This document shows positions 1 through 10,896 of a stretch of DNA of 64,000 bases, in pieces. Numbering within the stretch: position 1 is the first letter of the stretch; each line of letters begins with the position of its first letter. The notes beneath the pieces are model-generated. The model saw only the letters and a program-made list of their open reading frames with translations. It was not told the DNA's origin and did no database searches. The DNA lies in NCBI RefSeq assembly GCF_029867415.1, contig NC_081182.1, forward strand, positions 13,390,497 through 13,454,496, written 5' to 3'. A program made the position numbers and the translations under genes. The stretch is from Vicia villosa. Its lineage: Eukaryota; Streptophyta; Magnoliopsida; Fabales; Fabaceae.

Positions 1-2646
1 AAAAACTCAAGAACCAATTTTCAATTCTAGGCCGATTCAAGGGATACAATTGATCAAGACTTGTTCCTTGATCATCACTAAACGATTCCCAATCGCTTTC
101 GAGTCACAGAACGTCACGAATCAAGCGCTGTAAGTCACTTATAACCGATTCTTAAATTGCTTCGATTCAACATATTCAGGCATTCATTCTCAAAACTAAT
201 TGCATATTTGCGTTTAGAACATTGTATCTATCGTTTCTGGAAACTTTGGTGCGTTATTGTGCTGTTATGATCATGTTGCCATGTTAGGGTTCATGCTCTC
301 GATTTAGGGCTTTTCTTCACAGGTAAAATTAGGTCTAATTAAGACCATGACTGAATTCGCAAGGTCCATACGAAACTAACGGACCTATCGCGAAAAATTT
401 CTGTTGTTGTTTGCTCCTATTCGTTATTTTTCAGGTATGAACATGGCATACTACGACGCTTCTGAAAAGAAGCGGTGTTAAAAGTGAGAGTTAGAGGAAG
501 AAGACGACGATGTGTCGCCCTCTGATTAGCCAGTTCAAAATAAGGCGCGCGCGCGTTTCCCTTGGATTCCTTTGGATCCAGTGCGTTATGAAACACGCAC
601 TAGCGTGCACCTGCGCCATCTCAACCTTCCAGCTGTCCCAGATCGCATCTTCCTTTGATCCAACGCGCGCAAAGCTGCGAGTCCATCATGAACCACACGC
701 GAGTGCCACACCTGATAAAAGCTAAGAATTTTCCAATTTTTTTTTGTTCTTAATTATATGGCTCATTATTTTTATTTTACATACATATATAATATCATTT
801 AAATTCCTTTCTTTTTCTTAATAATGTTAAAACTATTATAAGTTTTTATTTTCAAACTTTTTTTTTAATTTTAATTGATACCAATAATTTATTTATTTTA
901 TTTAATAGTAATAACATTTGTTTTTCTTCACTTGTATTTATTTATTAGTACATGAAATTATATATTATATTTATTATATTATATTTATTTTATTATCTAT
1001 TTATATTTTAATATTTATCATATATATTTATTTATTTTAATCATATGTTCATCTATGTTTCCGATTTTAACTATATTTAACTATTTAATTATTCAAAAAT
1101 TCATATGTATTTTATTTCAATTCCAAAAATTCTTAAAAATTATTTCTTACACTTTAACTTTCTTGACCCGATTTAATTAATTAGGTCGCAAGACCAATAA
1201 TTAATTAAATCAATTTGTCATTATAGTAAAAAAAAAAAAAAAAATTTGAATCCTAATTAGGGTTTACCCTGCACTAAAAATCTTCTTCTTCTGTGCCTTT
1301 TCAGGGTTAGCAATATGATCAATCCCGACTACGCGCCTGATTCAAAAACCCAAAGTTAAGTATTTTACTTAATTTAATTTAACTTTCTATTTGGGTTATT
1401 TTATATAAGGGTTTGTTTCGCCTTCATCTTCTTCTGCTTTGTCTCTTTTCAGGGTTAACCTTAAAGGCGCCCTATTAACCATATCAGATCAAATCCAAGT
1501 CAAAGCTAAGTATTATTTATTATTCATTATTAATTTATTTATCTTTTATTTTATTAAGGTTAACCCTAATTGTCCCCGAACCGATAATGCACTCACCCTC
1601 TTTTGTTTGCCATTTTTTCTTTCTTTCAGGGTTTGTCAAATGCCAAAACTACGTCATTGGTAACCCTAAATCTTTTCTTCTTTTTTATTTTATTATTACT
1701 TATGTCAAACCCTATTAAGGGATCCGCTGGTTACAAATCCCCTCTCCTCCGCTGGTTTCATTTTCCCCCTTCCCTTTATTGCTTTATATACTGCGTGGTT
1801 AGTAACTTAGGGAGTGCAACTTTAAACTGAATTAGAATAACTAATTAAAAGATAAATATCTGAACATAATCACGTGATTGTTGCACACACGCACCCTTTT
1901 GGGGTAACCTCTCTGTTGCCTTGTTGCCTGTTGCCTGTCGCCTTCGTGTTTTTTTGCAGAATAAGCCACGTCCCTCGAATTCGAGGATACCTCAGCCATG
2001 TTGCCTCGATAAAAAGGTCACGACCCTAATGATGCTGCCTTCGATACACAAATGACCTCGACCCTCGGATGTTGCCTACGGAAAAAGGCTGAGGTATCTT
2101 CTGGCTGCCTACGAAAAGGCTTATTCTGAACCTTACCTTAGACTACCTGCCCTTCTATGGCATGGGACAGTCTTATGGCAAAGGATGCTTCGATGACCCT
2201 TCAACCTCCAAACGAAAGGCTTCCTGCCCTCTTATGGCAAGGATAGACCCTTTCATTCTGAAAGGCAAAAAGAGACCTATCATCTGAGTTTAAGGTAATT
2301 GCCCCTAATTGCCTTGCAATGCTCAAACCTTTTTATTATATTCTTTCTCATAATTTTTCAAAAGGGCAACGCTTATTCACAAGCTAAAGTCCCTATCTCT
2401 TTCATCTACATTTTCTAAACAAACGAGTAAGCAAAGCAATTAAGAGCCCATGGAAAACCATGGATGCAAAGGGTGCCTTACACCTTCCCTTTGCATAAAT
2501 TACCCCCCGAACTCAGATTTTCTTTAAAAGGTTTTTTTCTGTTTCTTTTTGCCTTTCCGAATATTGTTTGGATAAAATAAAAGTCGGTGGCGACTCTTGC
2601 TTACCGCAATATTCCGATTAATAAAAAGTCAGTTCACCGTATTACA
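1..2646 (+). mobile_element. 3' part of a plus-strand Ogre-like LTR
   Basis: AT-rich DNA with no credible gene. Its last part (about 1900-2646) reads like the 3' end of a large legume Ogre/Tat LTR: pyrimidine-rich short phrases, a self-complementary block around 2448-2464 (ccatggaaaaccatgg), a GGTGGCGACTC motif near 2586, and an end in ...accgtattaca at 2646. The same GGTGGCGACTC phrase, inverted, lies just inside the LTR at about 10920-10934. LTRs end in CA, which fits 2646. No primer-binding site follows, so this is the 3' LTR of an element extending left of the window, or a solo LTR. The next bases (2647 on) are the interior of the other LTR described below, so it appears to have inserted there. 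The start lies outside the window. The short reading frames here are not conserved coding sequence as far as I can tell. Confidence 0.6.
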
Positions 2647-4992
2647 ATAGTGCTAAGGTCCAAAAATATAGGAGAAAATGATTTTTATTGCCTAAAAGAA
2701 ATTACTAAAACTAAGTAAAATCTAAATTAAAATTAAGGGAAGCAGGGGGTGTAATTCTGAGTTACGGGGCCTGTTTAGCAGCATGGGCGCAAGGCCCTCA
2801 AGGCAAAGCCCAACAGAGTTGCCTTTTTTTTGTTCATGTTTTTCTTCAGCACACCAAGATAGTACGTATGGGCCTTCAGGGGTGAGAGAGAAATCAGGCC
2901 CATGAGAGTTTTTTATTCAGAAATTGTTTGCCCAAAAAGTGATATGCCAGGCCTAGTGGGGGTATAAACAAGAATTAAGGCCCAACCGATTTTTGTACTG
3001 ATCCATGTTATTATTCATTTTTACTATGATCCAAAATAATACAATTAATCAATTAATAAAAATAAAAGAAAAGGAAGAGATAGTGAAATTGGGAATTAGG
3101 GTTTTACTTACGTGACGATTGAGCTTCTGAAGAGCTTTCCCTCTCTTCTTCGACGTGAACGGCGGTAGCCGGCGGCGATGGAGGTTGCTTCTCTTTCAGA
3201 CTCAAACGCAGCAGCAAGCCTTCTTCTCCGATCAGAGCTCTTTTCTCGTTTTCACTCTTGGTTCTCCCTGACGAACTCAACGGCGGCGACGGTCTTCTCG
3301 ACCTCCGACTACGCTTCGGCTTTGATCTCCTTCTTCTTTTCGGATTCGTAGTGTGCTCTTGGTACGACTGCGTTCACGATGATTGCCAAGTTGCCTTGAT
3401 GTGAAAATCGCAACGACAACGGTGTAGATTGTATGTAACCATCAATCGTGTTGAAGGGTTGTGCGCTGAGCTTTGTGGATGAGTCTCGTTCTTGGAGACT
3501 TTGCAGAGATGCAGAAGCGATACGAAAGCGAGGTTGTGAGGAAGATGATTCACAGTATGGTGAGATGGTGAAGGTGACGATGATGAAGAACGCCGTAGTT
3601 GAGAATTCTTGGAGGCTGGATCGATGAAGATGAGTGGAGGTTCAGGTTTGTTACGCTATGATTCAATGAATAGAGGTGAATTTCCTTTTCTTTCTGTTAT
3701 CAATCTTCTTCTTCTCTTTGTTGTCATTTTTCTCTCGAATATGTTTTTTGCAGCACCAGAAAGATGATGATGAAAGTGTGATGAGGATTGGCACGGAGGT
3801 AAAGATGATGATGAAAGTATGATGATGGTGATTTGCTGAGAAACTGGAGAAAATGGTGGAGGTGATTCGTGGAGAATGGTGTGGAAGTGGTGAGAAGATG
3901 ATGAAAATGGTTCTGGAGGAGAATGAATCGAGAGGTTAGTTAGAGTTTTGTTATGACAGTTATACATTCTGTTAGGAAATGTAACTGATTTTTGGTGGTT
4001 GTTAGGGTAGTTATAAGATGGTTGAGGTTAGAAACTGTTAGAGGGCTTGTCAGTAGATCTATCATGCTAGTAATTTCTCTTGAGATTAGTTAAATACAGG
4101 GCTGTTTTTGTGTTGGTTTTATGAACTGTGTATGATTCAATGGTTATTTGTGAACTGGTTGTAACTATGCTGAATGATGTATATGGCAGCAGCTCTGTTT
4201 TCTTTTGTTTTCTCTTTTTCCAATTCCGTCTCGAGCTATTATGATATGGTTTTCAGTTTGCTGCAAGGCTGAATGTTGTTGGCACGGACAGGTTTGGAAA
4301 CGTGCATCAATTAGCTTGCAGCCGATACATTGTTGAGGATGGGTGGAAGACGGTCTATGGAAGTTTGAAGATTGGCAATTTGTCACTTAGGATGAAGCAT
4401 GACATTGGAAACAATAGGCTATTATTTATAAACTTTGAAGCATAATGTAATGGATTTTTGAATCTATATTGTAATAGATAGAAACCTGAAGTAAATGTTG
4501 AATGGGCTTTTAGAAATGAATTTGTCTTGAAGATCGTGGATGACTCTTGGATTCTGTAGTCTTAAATTATAGTGTATGTTGAATGGTAATAGAAATATTT
4601 GAATGGTGAAACCAGGATATGGAATAGCAAATGTTGTTTGAATGATGAATGTGTAATAAAAATTTGAATTTCTTTTCTTGCGAACGGTGATGGAATGATA
4701 TAGAATTGATGCTTGATTTGCTTTTGCACCAGGGACTTTGAGCAATTCAATACCTTAAGTCAACAAAACTTGTACTTTGAGAACTCATAGTTATGAGCGG
4801 AAACTTGACTTGAATAAGGCAAACCCTTTTGATCATGAGGAACCTTTAATTAATATTTTACACTAATCCCTTGAACCCAAGATGACTCAAATGAATGCAT
4901 GATATGTTGAGGACCTAATAGAATGCAAATGAGATGAGAAACATAACCCAGATGGATGTAAAAATTGGGTGGGCAAATTTTGGGGTGCAACA
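2647..4992 (-). repeat. 3' LTR, right-hand part (interrupted copy)
   Basis: Matches 12197-14543 almost base for base. It stops matching at 2647, where the sequence becomes the end of the plus-strand Ogre-like LTR. The bases ATAG at 2647-2650 still match the uninterrupted copy (12197-12200), so the break is the edge of an insertion or a short-homology junction. Open frames at 3656-3967, 4165-4386 and 4464-4745 recur in the other LTR copy and are not genes. Confidence 0.85.
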
Positions 4993-5002
4993 GCTGCCCC
5001 TA
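4993..5002 (-). other. Polypurine tract next to the 3' LTR
   Basis: On the minus strand taggggcagc lies directly before the LTR start TGTTGCACC. This is the expected place and base content of the plus-strand primer of an LTR retrotransposon. Confidence 0.6.
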
Positions 5003-5153
5003 TTTAATCGTCTTGAACCTGAAGGTGAGATTGGCGCTAGCCTTTCGATCATTCAAGGTGGAAGAAGATTAAATATCAGTGGAACCTGAAAATTTGCCTG
5101 ATGAGAAAGATGAGATCCACTGGGGTGAAGGTGATGTCAACTCCATTGAGGAA

Positions 5154-6182
5154 AAATGTATCAACTCTGGATTGAACAAATTAACTCTGGGTTAGAAATG
5201 AAATAGACCTCAATTCTGGGTTGAAGAAGAAAAGTGGGTCGACTCTGGGTCGAAGAATGAAGGAAAGTCAACTCTGGGTTGAAAAGGAAAAGCGGGTCGA
5301 CTCTGGGTCGAAAAATAAAGGGAGGTCAACTCGGGGTTGGATAAGCGGTAAACATCAATTCTGGATTGAGAACGGAAATGGAACTCAGTATTAGTGGGAC
5401 AAGATATGGGTATCAACTCTGGGTTGAGAAAGAAAGCAAGGAAATCAACTCTGGGTTGAAAGAGGACAGATGAATGATTAGGAATAACCGTCAACTCTGG
5501 GTTGAGTGGGGGAGAGAAAAGATAATCGTCAACTCTGGGTTGAGTGGGAAAAGACAAGAGAGAACCGTCAACTCTGGGTTGAGTGGGAAGGAGAAAATAT
5601 AACCGTCAACTCTAGGTCGAGTGGGAAAGAGACGTCAATTCTGGATTGAACAAAAGGTAACCGTCAACTCTGGGTTGAATGGGAAAGAGATCAACTCTGG
5701 GTTTGAATAAAAGATAACCGTCAACTCTAGGTTGAGTAGGAAAAAGATCAACTGATGACCGTCAACTCTGGGTTGAGAGGGAAAGAAAAATTAACGAGGA
5801 ATAACCGTCAACTCTGGGTTGAGTGGGAAAAGAGAAAAGATAACCGTCAACTCTGGGTTTAGTGGGAAAAGACAAAAGATAACCGTCAACTCTAGGTTGA
5901 GAAAGAAATAACCATCAACTCTGGGTTGAGTGGGAAAGAGAAATAATCAATTCTGGATTGAACGAAGGATAACCGTCAACTCTGGGTTGAATGGGAAAGG
6001 ACAAAAGAATCAACTCTGGGTTGAATAAAAGATAACCGTCAACTCTGGGTTGAGTGGAGAAAGACAAATGATGACCGTCAACTCTGGGTTGAGAGGGAAA
6101 GAAAAATTAACAAGGAATAACCGTCAACTCTGGGTTGAGTGGGAAAAGAGAAAAGATAACCGTCAACTCTGGGTTGAAAGAG
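5154..6182 (-). repeat. Tandem array of short inverted-repeat words in the element's 3' region
   Basis: About 31 copies of a 15-nt word, most often TCAACTCTGGGTTGA, spaced about 28-46 bp and separated by variable purine-rich spacers (gtgggaaaagagaaaagataaccg and similar). Each word is a 5-bp inverted repeat around TCTGG. Variants change both arms together: TCGAC..GTCGA at 5239-5253 and 5297-5311, and TCAAT..ATTGA at 5355-5369, 5635-5649 and 5947-5961. Tandem arrays between the coding region and 3' LTR are known in legume Tat-lineage elements and can seed satellite DNA. The minus-strand open frame at 5210-5557 is the array read as codons, not a gene. Confidence 0.9.
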
Positions 6183-8240
6183 AAGTGAACATGATTGAAT
6201 ATGGGAGATGACACCACAATGGTAACTCTGAGTGATCCAGTGGAATATCAATTTGAATGCTTTGTAGGGACTTCATCTGATGAGTAATTTGGCTTATGCT
6301 TCACATGTAATGCTTGATTTATTTTATGCACTTCTGGAGATGCAATGCAATGAATTCTATATGTAGTGTACTGATTGATCAGGGTTTCTGCTTTGTATGG
6401 GGAATAGATTGGATGGAGTTCTGAAACTCTGCTTAAGAATCAAGGTAGGGTGGATGCCCCTGCTTTATTGATGATTGGATTTTTTAGGGATAATGCAAAT
6501 GAGAATGCGATGATATGTGTGATGTATGTATGATTATCAATGGAATGATTGCTTCCTGGATACAAGGAGTGAATGGAGTGTGTCCTTGCGGAAAAGTCAT
6601 TGCTTGTGAAATTGTTGGTGAAGGTGAGGTGTTTGGCTTGACCCCTCAACACTTGTCTGGATATCTGACACTTGATTGAAGATGAAGAAATGACTCGTTT
6701 CTATCTTGCCCCAGCTTGTAAGATCTCTTGAGATAGAACTTTGATATGCTTGAATCATGGAGATTTGCGATGGTCTGCCCCAGCGTAGATCATGGAATGA
6801 ACGCCCCAGATTGAAAGGAACTCTTCCACCAAATGGATGTTTGGGATATTTGCTCGGTGGATGACCAACCTTTGCCTTTGTAAGATTACTCGATGGAATT
6901 TCAATGTTGAACTATCCTTGGTATCAAGTACTTACTTTCAAGTTAGAGACAATTCTGTTTTGAAAAGGATAATGAGAATGCAATGCACATGTTAATCTCA
7001 AAGAAAAGTTTTATTTGTCAAAATGTTGTACTGATACGAACACAAATGACACAGCAACATTAGGAGTCAGTTTGACATGATTTTACAGTTTGTATGCTTT
7101 CGGAACGAACCCTGCTTCAATTAGGACTTTTGAGGGTTGTAACGTGGCCGGGTTCACGGTTTGAGAAACAAAGGATAAAGGCTCAAGTTCTACTTAACCC
7201 ACCCCTTCTTCGTGATGTTCTCCAGTCCTACGTTCAGCTAGTTCGACACGAGTATTCACTTTTCAGGAAGGATTGTGATGGATGAGGATCCTTTATGGCT
7301 TTGGCGGAGGTGGCAGCCACCCTTTGATTCTTTTGTTGATGGTCACAACAACTTGTCCCTTGGAGGATTTTTCTTTTGCTTTGTTTTTTACTTTCCCTAA
7401 CTTTTGCCTGGACAAAGAGTTTCTTTTGAATTTGGTTTTCGTTGTCCAGCGGGATATGCCCTAATTTTTGCCTAAGTCATTTGCTTCAAAGCTCTTCCTT
7501 TCTTCTTCTTTTTTTTTGACTTAGCGGGCTTTTGTTTCTTTCTTTTTTGATCATGATTCAATACTTTCTTTTCATTCTTTTTTGTCTCGTTCGGAAACAA
7601 GTTGTATGACATTTGTGATTGACTTGATGAAAAGGTTGTGACTGCCTTCTTCTTGGTGAATGAGAGACATACGTTGTGGATTGTGCTCTTCTTCTTTTGT
7701 TGTGATATATGGAATATGATTGATCCTCTGATGGAATACCTGAAAGTTGAGCGCTCGGTCGCACTACGCTCGGTCGCACTAACTGAAGACTACCCTGCCC
7801 CTGGTTAAGATTGAGGGTTTTTGTATTTTTTGAAAAGAAACTACTACTCCTTAGGCTCAAAGGGGTTTACGAAGGTTCACTCCCTTATAACTCCGGTGTT
7901 TAGGAATTGAAACAATGCCTGTACATCGTCAGCAGGATTTTTGTTCCAAAAGCATACAGTTAGTAGTTCATGTGTTTTTTTTTTATTCTTCATCATTCTC
8001 CTTTTTTGTTTGCTTAATAAAAATGAGTGAAGTATCAATGAACATAATGACAAGATGAAATGATTTGAGAAAAACATGTATATTACATTATTTTTATTTA
8101 TTCAAACAGAATGAATTTCTTACAATGAGAAGTACTTGATAACAACAAAAGTAATACAATTGAAAATACTAAAGAAATCTATACAATGGCAAGCTTGGCC
8201 TTATTCTGATGCAAATGAAATGTTCTCTGACAAACATAAA
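6183..8240 (-). other. Non-coding internal region of the gag-only element
   Basis: This is where pol would lie in an autonomous element, but I see no reverse transcriptase, RNase H, integrase or protease motifs on either strand. It contains short A/T- and T-rich tracts (7500-7560, 7975-7990) and a small direct duplication near 7752-7775 (gctcggtcgcacta twice). Open frames here (6440-6652, 7094-7285, 7558-7860, 7877-8077) resemble no family I know. Confidence 0.5.
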
Positions 8241-8246
8241 GTCTTC

Positions 8247-9882
8247 ATGGTCCACTGGTGGAAGCTCCATTGTGAGGTGGCATGGGATTGTTGATCACAT
8301 TAGGTGCCACAGGTGCAAACGCAATCTCTTTTGCGTCAAGCAGATCCTAAACTTTGTCTTTTAGAACTCTGCACTCTTCAGTAGTGTGACCAGATCCTCC
8401 TGAGTGGAATTCACACTTGGCATTAATCTTGTAATTTGGAGGGAGGGGATCAGGAGGAGGCCTAGCTTCAGCTAATTGAATCAGTTTTTGATCAAGCAAG
8501 GCGGCGAGAAGTTGGCTATAGGTCATTGGTACAAGATCATACACCCTTTTAGGCCTATTCTGCCTCTGTTGACCTTGTCTCTGCTGATAACCTTGTTGTT
8601 GGAAACCTTGTTGTTGTTGTTGGACATATTATTGATAAGGGACCCAAGGTTGTTGACCAACAGGTGCCACATAAGCTTGAGGGGCGGTGGCGGCCACTTG
8701 ATAGCAAGGAGCTTGATCTTGAGCATAGGTGGCACTGGTCTCGCCTTCTTTCTTCTTGACAAAGTTACCCTGAGGTTTCTTGTACCCATATTGGTTTGCA
8801 GCAGCAGCATTGGCGGGATTCTGGATCTTACCAATTTTCAAACCATTCTCAATTCTTTCACCAATCCTGACTAGATCGGAGAAACCAGAAGAAACACTAC
8901 CAACCATTCTCTCATAGTAATGTCCTTGAAGAGTGTTCATGAACATGTCAACCAGTTCGGATTCAGAAAGTGGTGGATTCACTTGAGCAGCCATTTCTCT
9001 CCACCTTTGAGCATACTCTTTGAATGTCTCATTGGTCCTTTGCACTTGATTTTGAAGTTGCAACCTAGTCGGTGCCATGTCAATGTTATACTGATATTGC
9101 TTGAGGAAAGCATCAGACAAATCCTTCCAAGATCGGATTCTATTACGCTCCAGATTCATATACCAGTTCAGAGATGCCCCAGATAAGCTATCTTGGAAGC
9201 AGTGAATGAGCAATGAGTCGTTGTGGATGTGAGAAGCCATCTTACGACAATACATGATGATATGGCTCTTCGGACAGCTCAAACCCTTGTACTTCTGGAA
9301 GTCGGGAGTCTTGAACTTAGGAGGGACAACCAGATTAGGAACTAGACACATATCCTCAGCATCCATCCCATAGGCACTAAATCCTTCAATGGCTCGAATT
9401 CTTTCCTCAAGGATTTTGTACTTCTCAGCAGATTTCTCAACGGGTCGAGCTCTTTCAGCAGTTGGTATTGTTTGCATTTCTGGATTAGCAGAACGAGTAC
9501 CACAGAAAGCAGGAATAGGAATCTCTGTTTGAGAAGGTGGCACAGGGAATGGGAAGACGGGATCAGCCATAGTCATTGCTCCAGAAGTCACGGGTATAGT
9601 CCCACCTTGGTTTGGAGCTCCAAGGGTATCAACAGTCATGAAGTTGAATGGCATCCCAAGAGTAGCATTAGTCCTTGCTTGGAACTCAAATGGAGTAGAA
9701 GAAGGTGGAACGACCTCAAGTTGGCTAGCAGCAGCTTGGTTACCAACAACGGGAATCTCTTGTGTAGCAGGAACCCTTTCAGTTCGCAAGGCTTGGATAG
9801 CTTCCAGGATAGCATCGACCTTAGTTTTCATTTGATCCATCTCTTCTCTAATGGCAGCTTGATCTTGTTCGTAATTCTCCAT
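8247..9882 (-). pseudogene. Ogre/Tat-type gag with two in-frame stops
   Basis: Capsid/nucleocapsid gene of the element. I take the start at 9882 (MENYEQDQ..), since the frame upstream of it to 10047 looks like leader. The N-terminal part has a short coiled-coil-like stretch (DQMKTKVDAILEAIQALRTE). The middle has the retrotransposon gag signature SGASLNWYMNLERNRIRSW and FLKQYQYNIDMAPTRLQLQ, then FKEYAQRWREMAAQV. A zinc-knuckle variant, C-x2-H-x5-H-x4-C (CEFHSGGSGHTTEEC), lies at about 8375-8420. The frame stops (TAA) at 8629-8631, continues in the same frame to a second stop (TAG) at about 8347-8349, then runs on with residues typical of Ogre gag (NVINNPMP). Both stops are one base from a Gln codon. 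Spacing and reading frame are otherwise intact, so decay is recent, or the shorter product ending before the knuckle is what is made. Confidence 0.85.
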
Positions 9883-10074
9883 GATTCTTCTTTTGTGAGC
9901 TCTTGTCAGATATCGGTGTGGAGGAATCGTCTTGACTGATCTGATGGAGAGAAATAGGTAAGAGTATTGGTAACCATGAATGCACATGCATGAATGCAAA
10001 ATGTTAATGATGATGCAAATGCAACATAAATCAGGATCAAGGATCAAGGCCTCTTGGATAACAACTTCTCATGG

Positions 10075-10335
10075 TCAATAAGATATGGTCGAATCCTCCA
10101 GATTCAGAGGTTCGACGTTGCTTTCTGGATAAACAGCTTGTGCATAAGTCAAAGATGGTCGAACCCTCCAGATTCAGAGGTTCGACGTTGATTCTGATAG
10201 ATAGCTTTTGCATAAGTCATATAAGGTCAAACCTCCATATTCAGAGGTTCGACGTTGATTCTGATAGATAACTGATGTAGAACTTCTGTATAAGTCAAAT
10301 GTCCCAGGATCAAAGGCTCGACGCCTTTTTGAATG
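10075..10335 (-). repeat. Four diverged 67-70 bp tandem units in the 5' leader
   Basis: The phrase ttcgacgttg recurs at 10111, 10181 and 10248, with a weaker copy near 10318, giving periods of 70, 67 and 70 bp. Each unit contains GGTCGAA..CC and, about 20 bp on, GGTTCGAC, which can pair with each other. They lie between the primer site and gag of the minus-strand element. Confidence 0.75.
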
Positions 10336-10877
10336 CCAGGAAAACCAATAGTCACCAACATAACATGTACCTGCACCTGTATAGAGTATGATTCCCTCCC
10401 CACTCACAGGTGTAGTCTAGGTCAGGGTAAGGTCATGAAACGCAGTATACGGTCCGCCCGAAGGTAAGCATCGTCACAGCGCGGATGCGGGTGACGATAA
10501 TACCTCTGTTTGAAACCACTACTCTGCTCGTGGTCACATAATCCATCCCGAGACGTACACCTCGAGACAAACTATGCTCCCACTCTATCCTAGGGTCCCT
10601 AGAGTGCACTCATAGCCTGTGTATTGGGCCTTTTACCCCATAGAACATCCCACCCAACCTGCAAACAGAGAGAAAATATGTGGCCCCCACGGGGACCCAT
10701 AATATAGTCCAGATGCATGCGGGAAGTAAACATGATATGCAAACAGGAAATAGACATGATATACAAACATATATACAAAATGTAAACACATAAACAAATA
10801 AATAAACACCCAATAAAAGAAACAAACAAAGGCTAGGATCGACTTGCTAAGAATGGACCAGCAAAGGTCTATCACAT

Positions 10878-10894
10878 CCCCAGCAGAGTCGCCA
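10878..10894 (-). other. Primer-binding site, tRNA-Arg type
   Basis: Minus strand TGGCGACTCTGCTGGGG, 17 nt, starting two bases after the LTR end at 10897. Ogre elements of legumes use a tRNA-Arg primer of this sequence. It fixes both the orientation (minus) and the inner LTR border. Confidence 0.85.
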
Positions 10895-10896
10895 GC

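Noticed and set aside
2640..2651. A 5-bp target duplication of the gag-only element at its left LTR edge
   Set aside because: 2647 is not that element's terminus: the LTR's true inner end is set by the primer site at 10897, so the bases next to 2647 cannot be its duplication.
3656..3967. 103-residue minus-strand open frame, recurring at 13207-13518
   Set aside because: It lies in both LTR copies and is compositionally biased (Ser/Pro/His-rich from a purine-rich strand); its duplication reflects the LTR, not a gene family.
5154..6182. Regular short repeats with spacers, CRISPR-like at first sight
   Set aside because: Eukaryotic context inside an LTR element, variable 28-46 bp spacing, degenerate repeats and low-complexity spacers; no cas genes.
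8476..8874. 132-residue plus-strand open frame over gag
   Set aside because: Antisense shadow of the gag frame; Leu-rich because the sense strand is Gln/Asn-rich.
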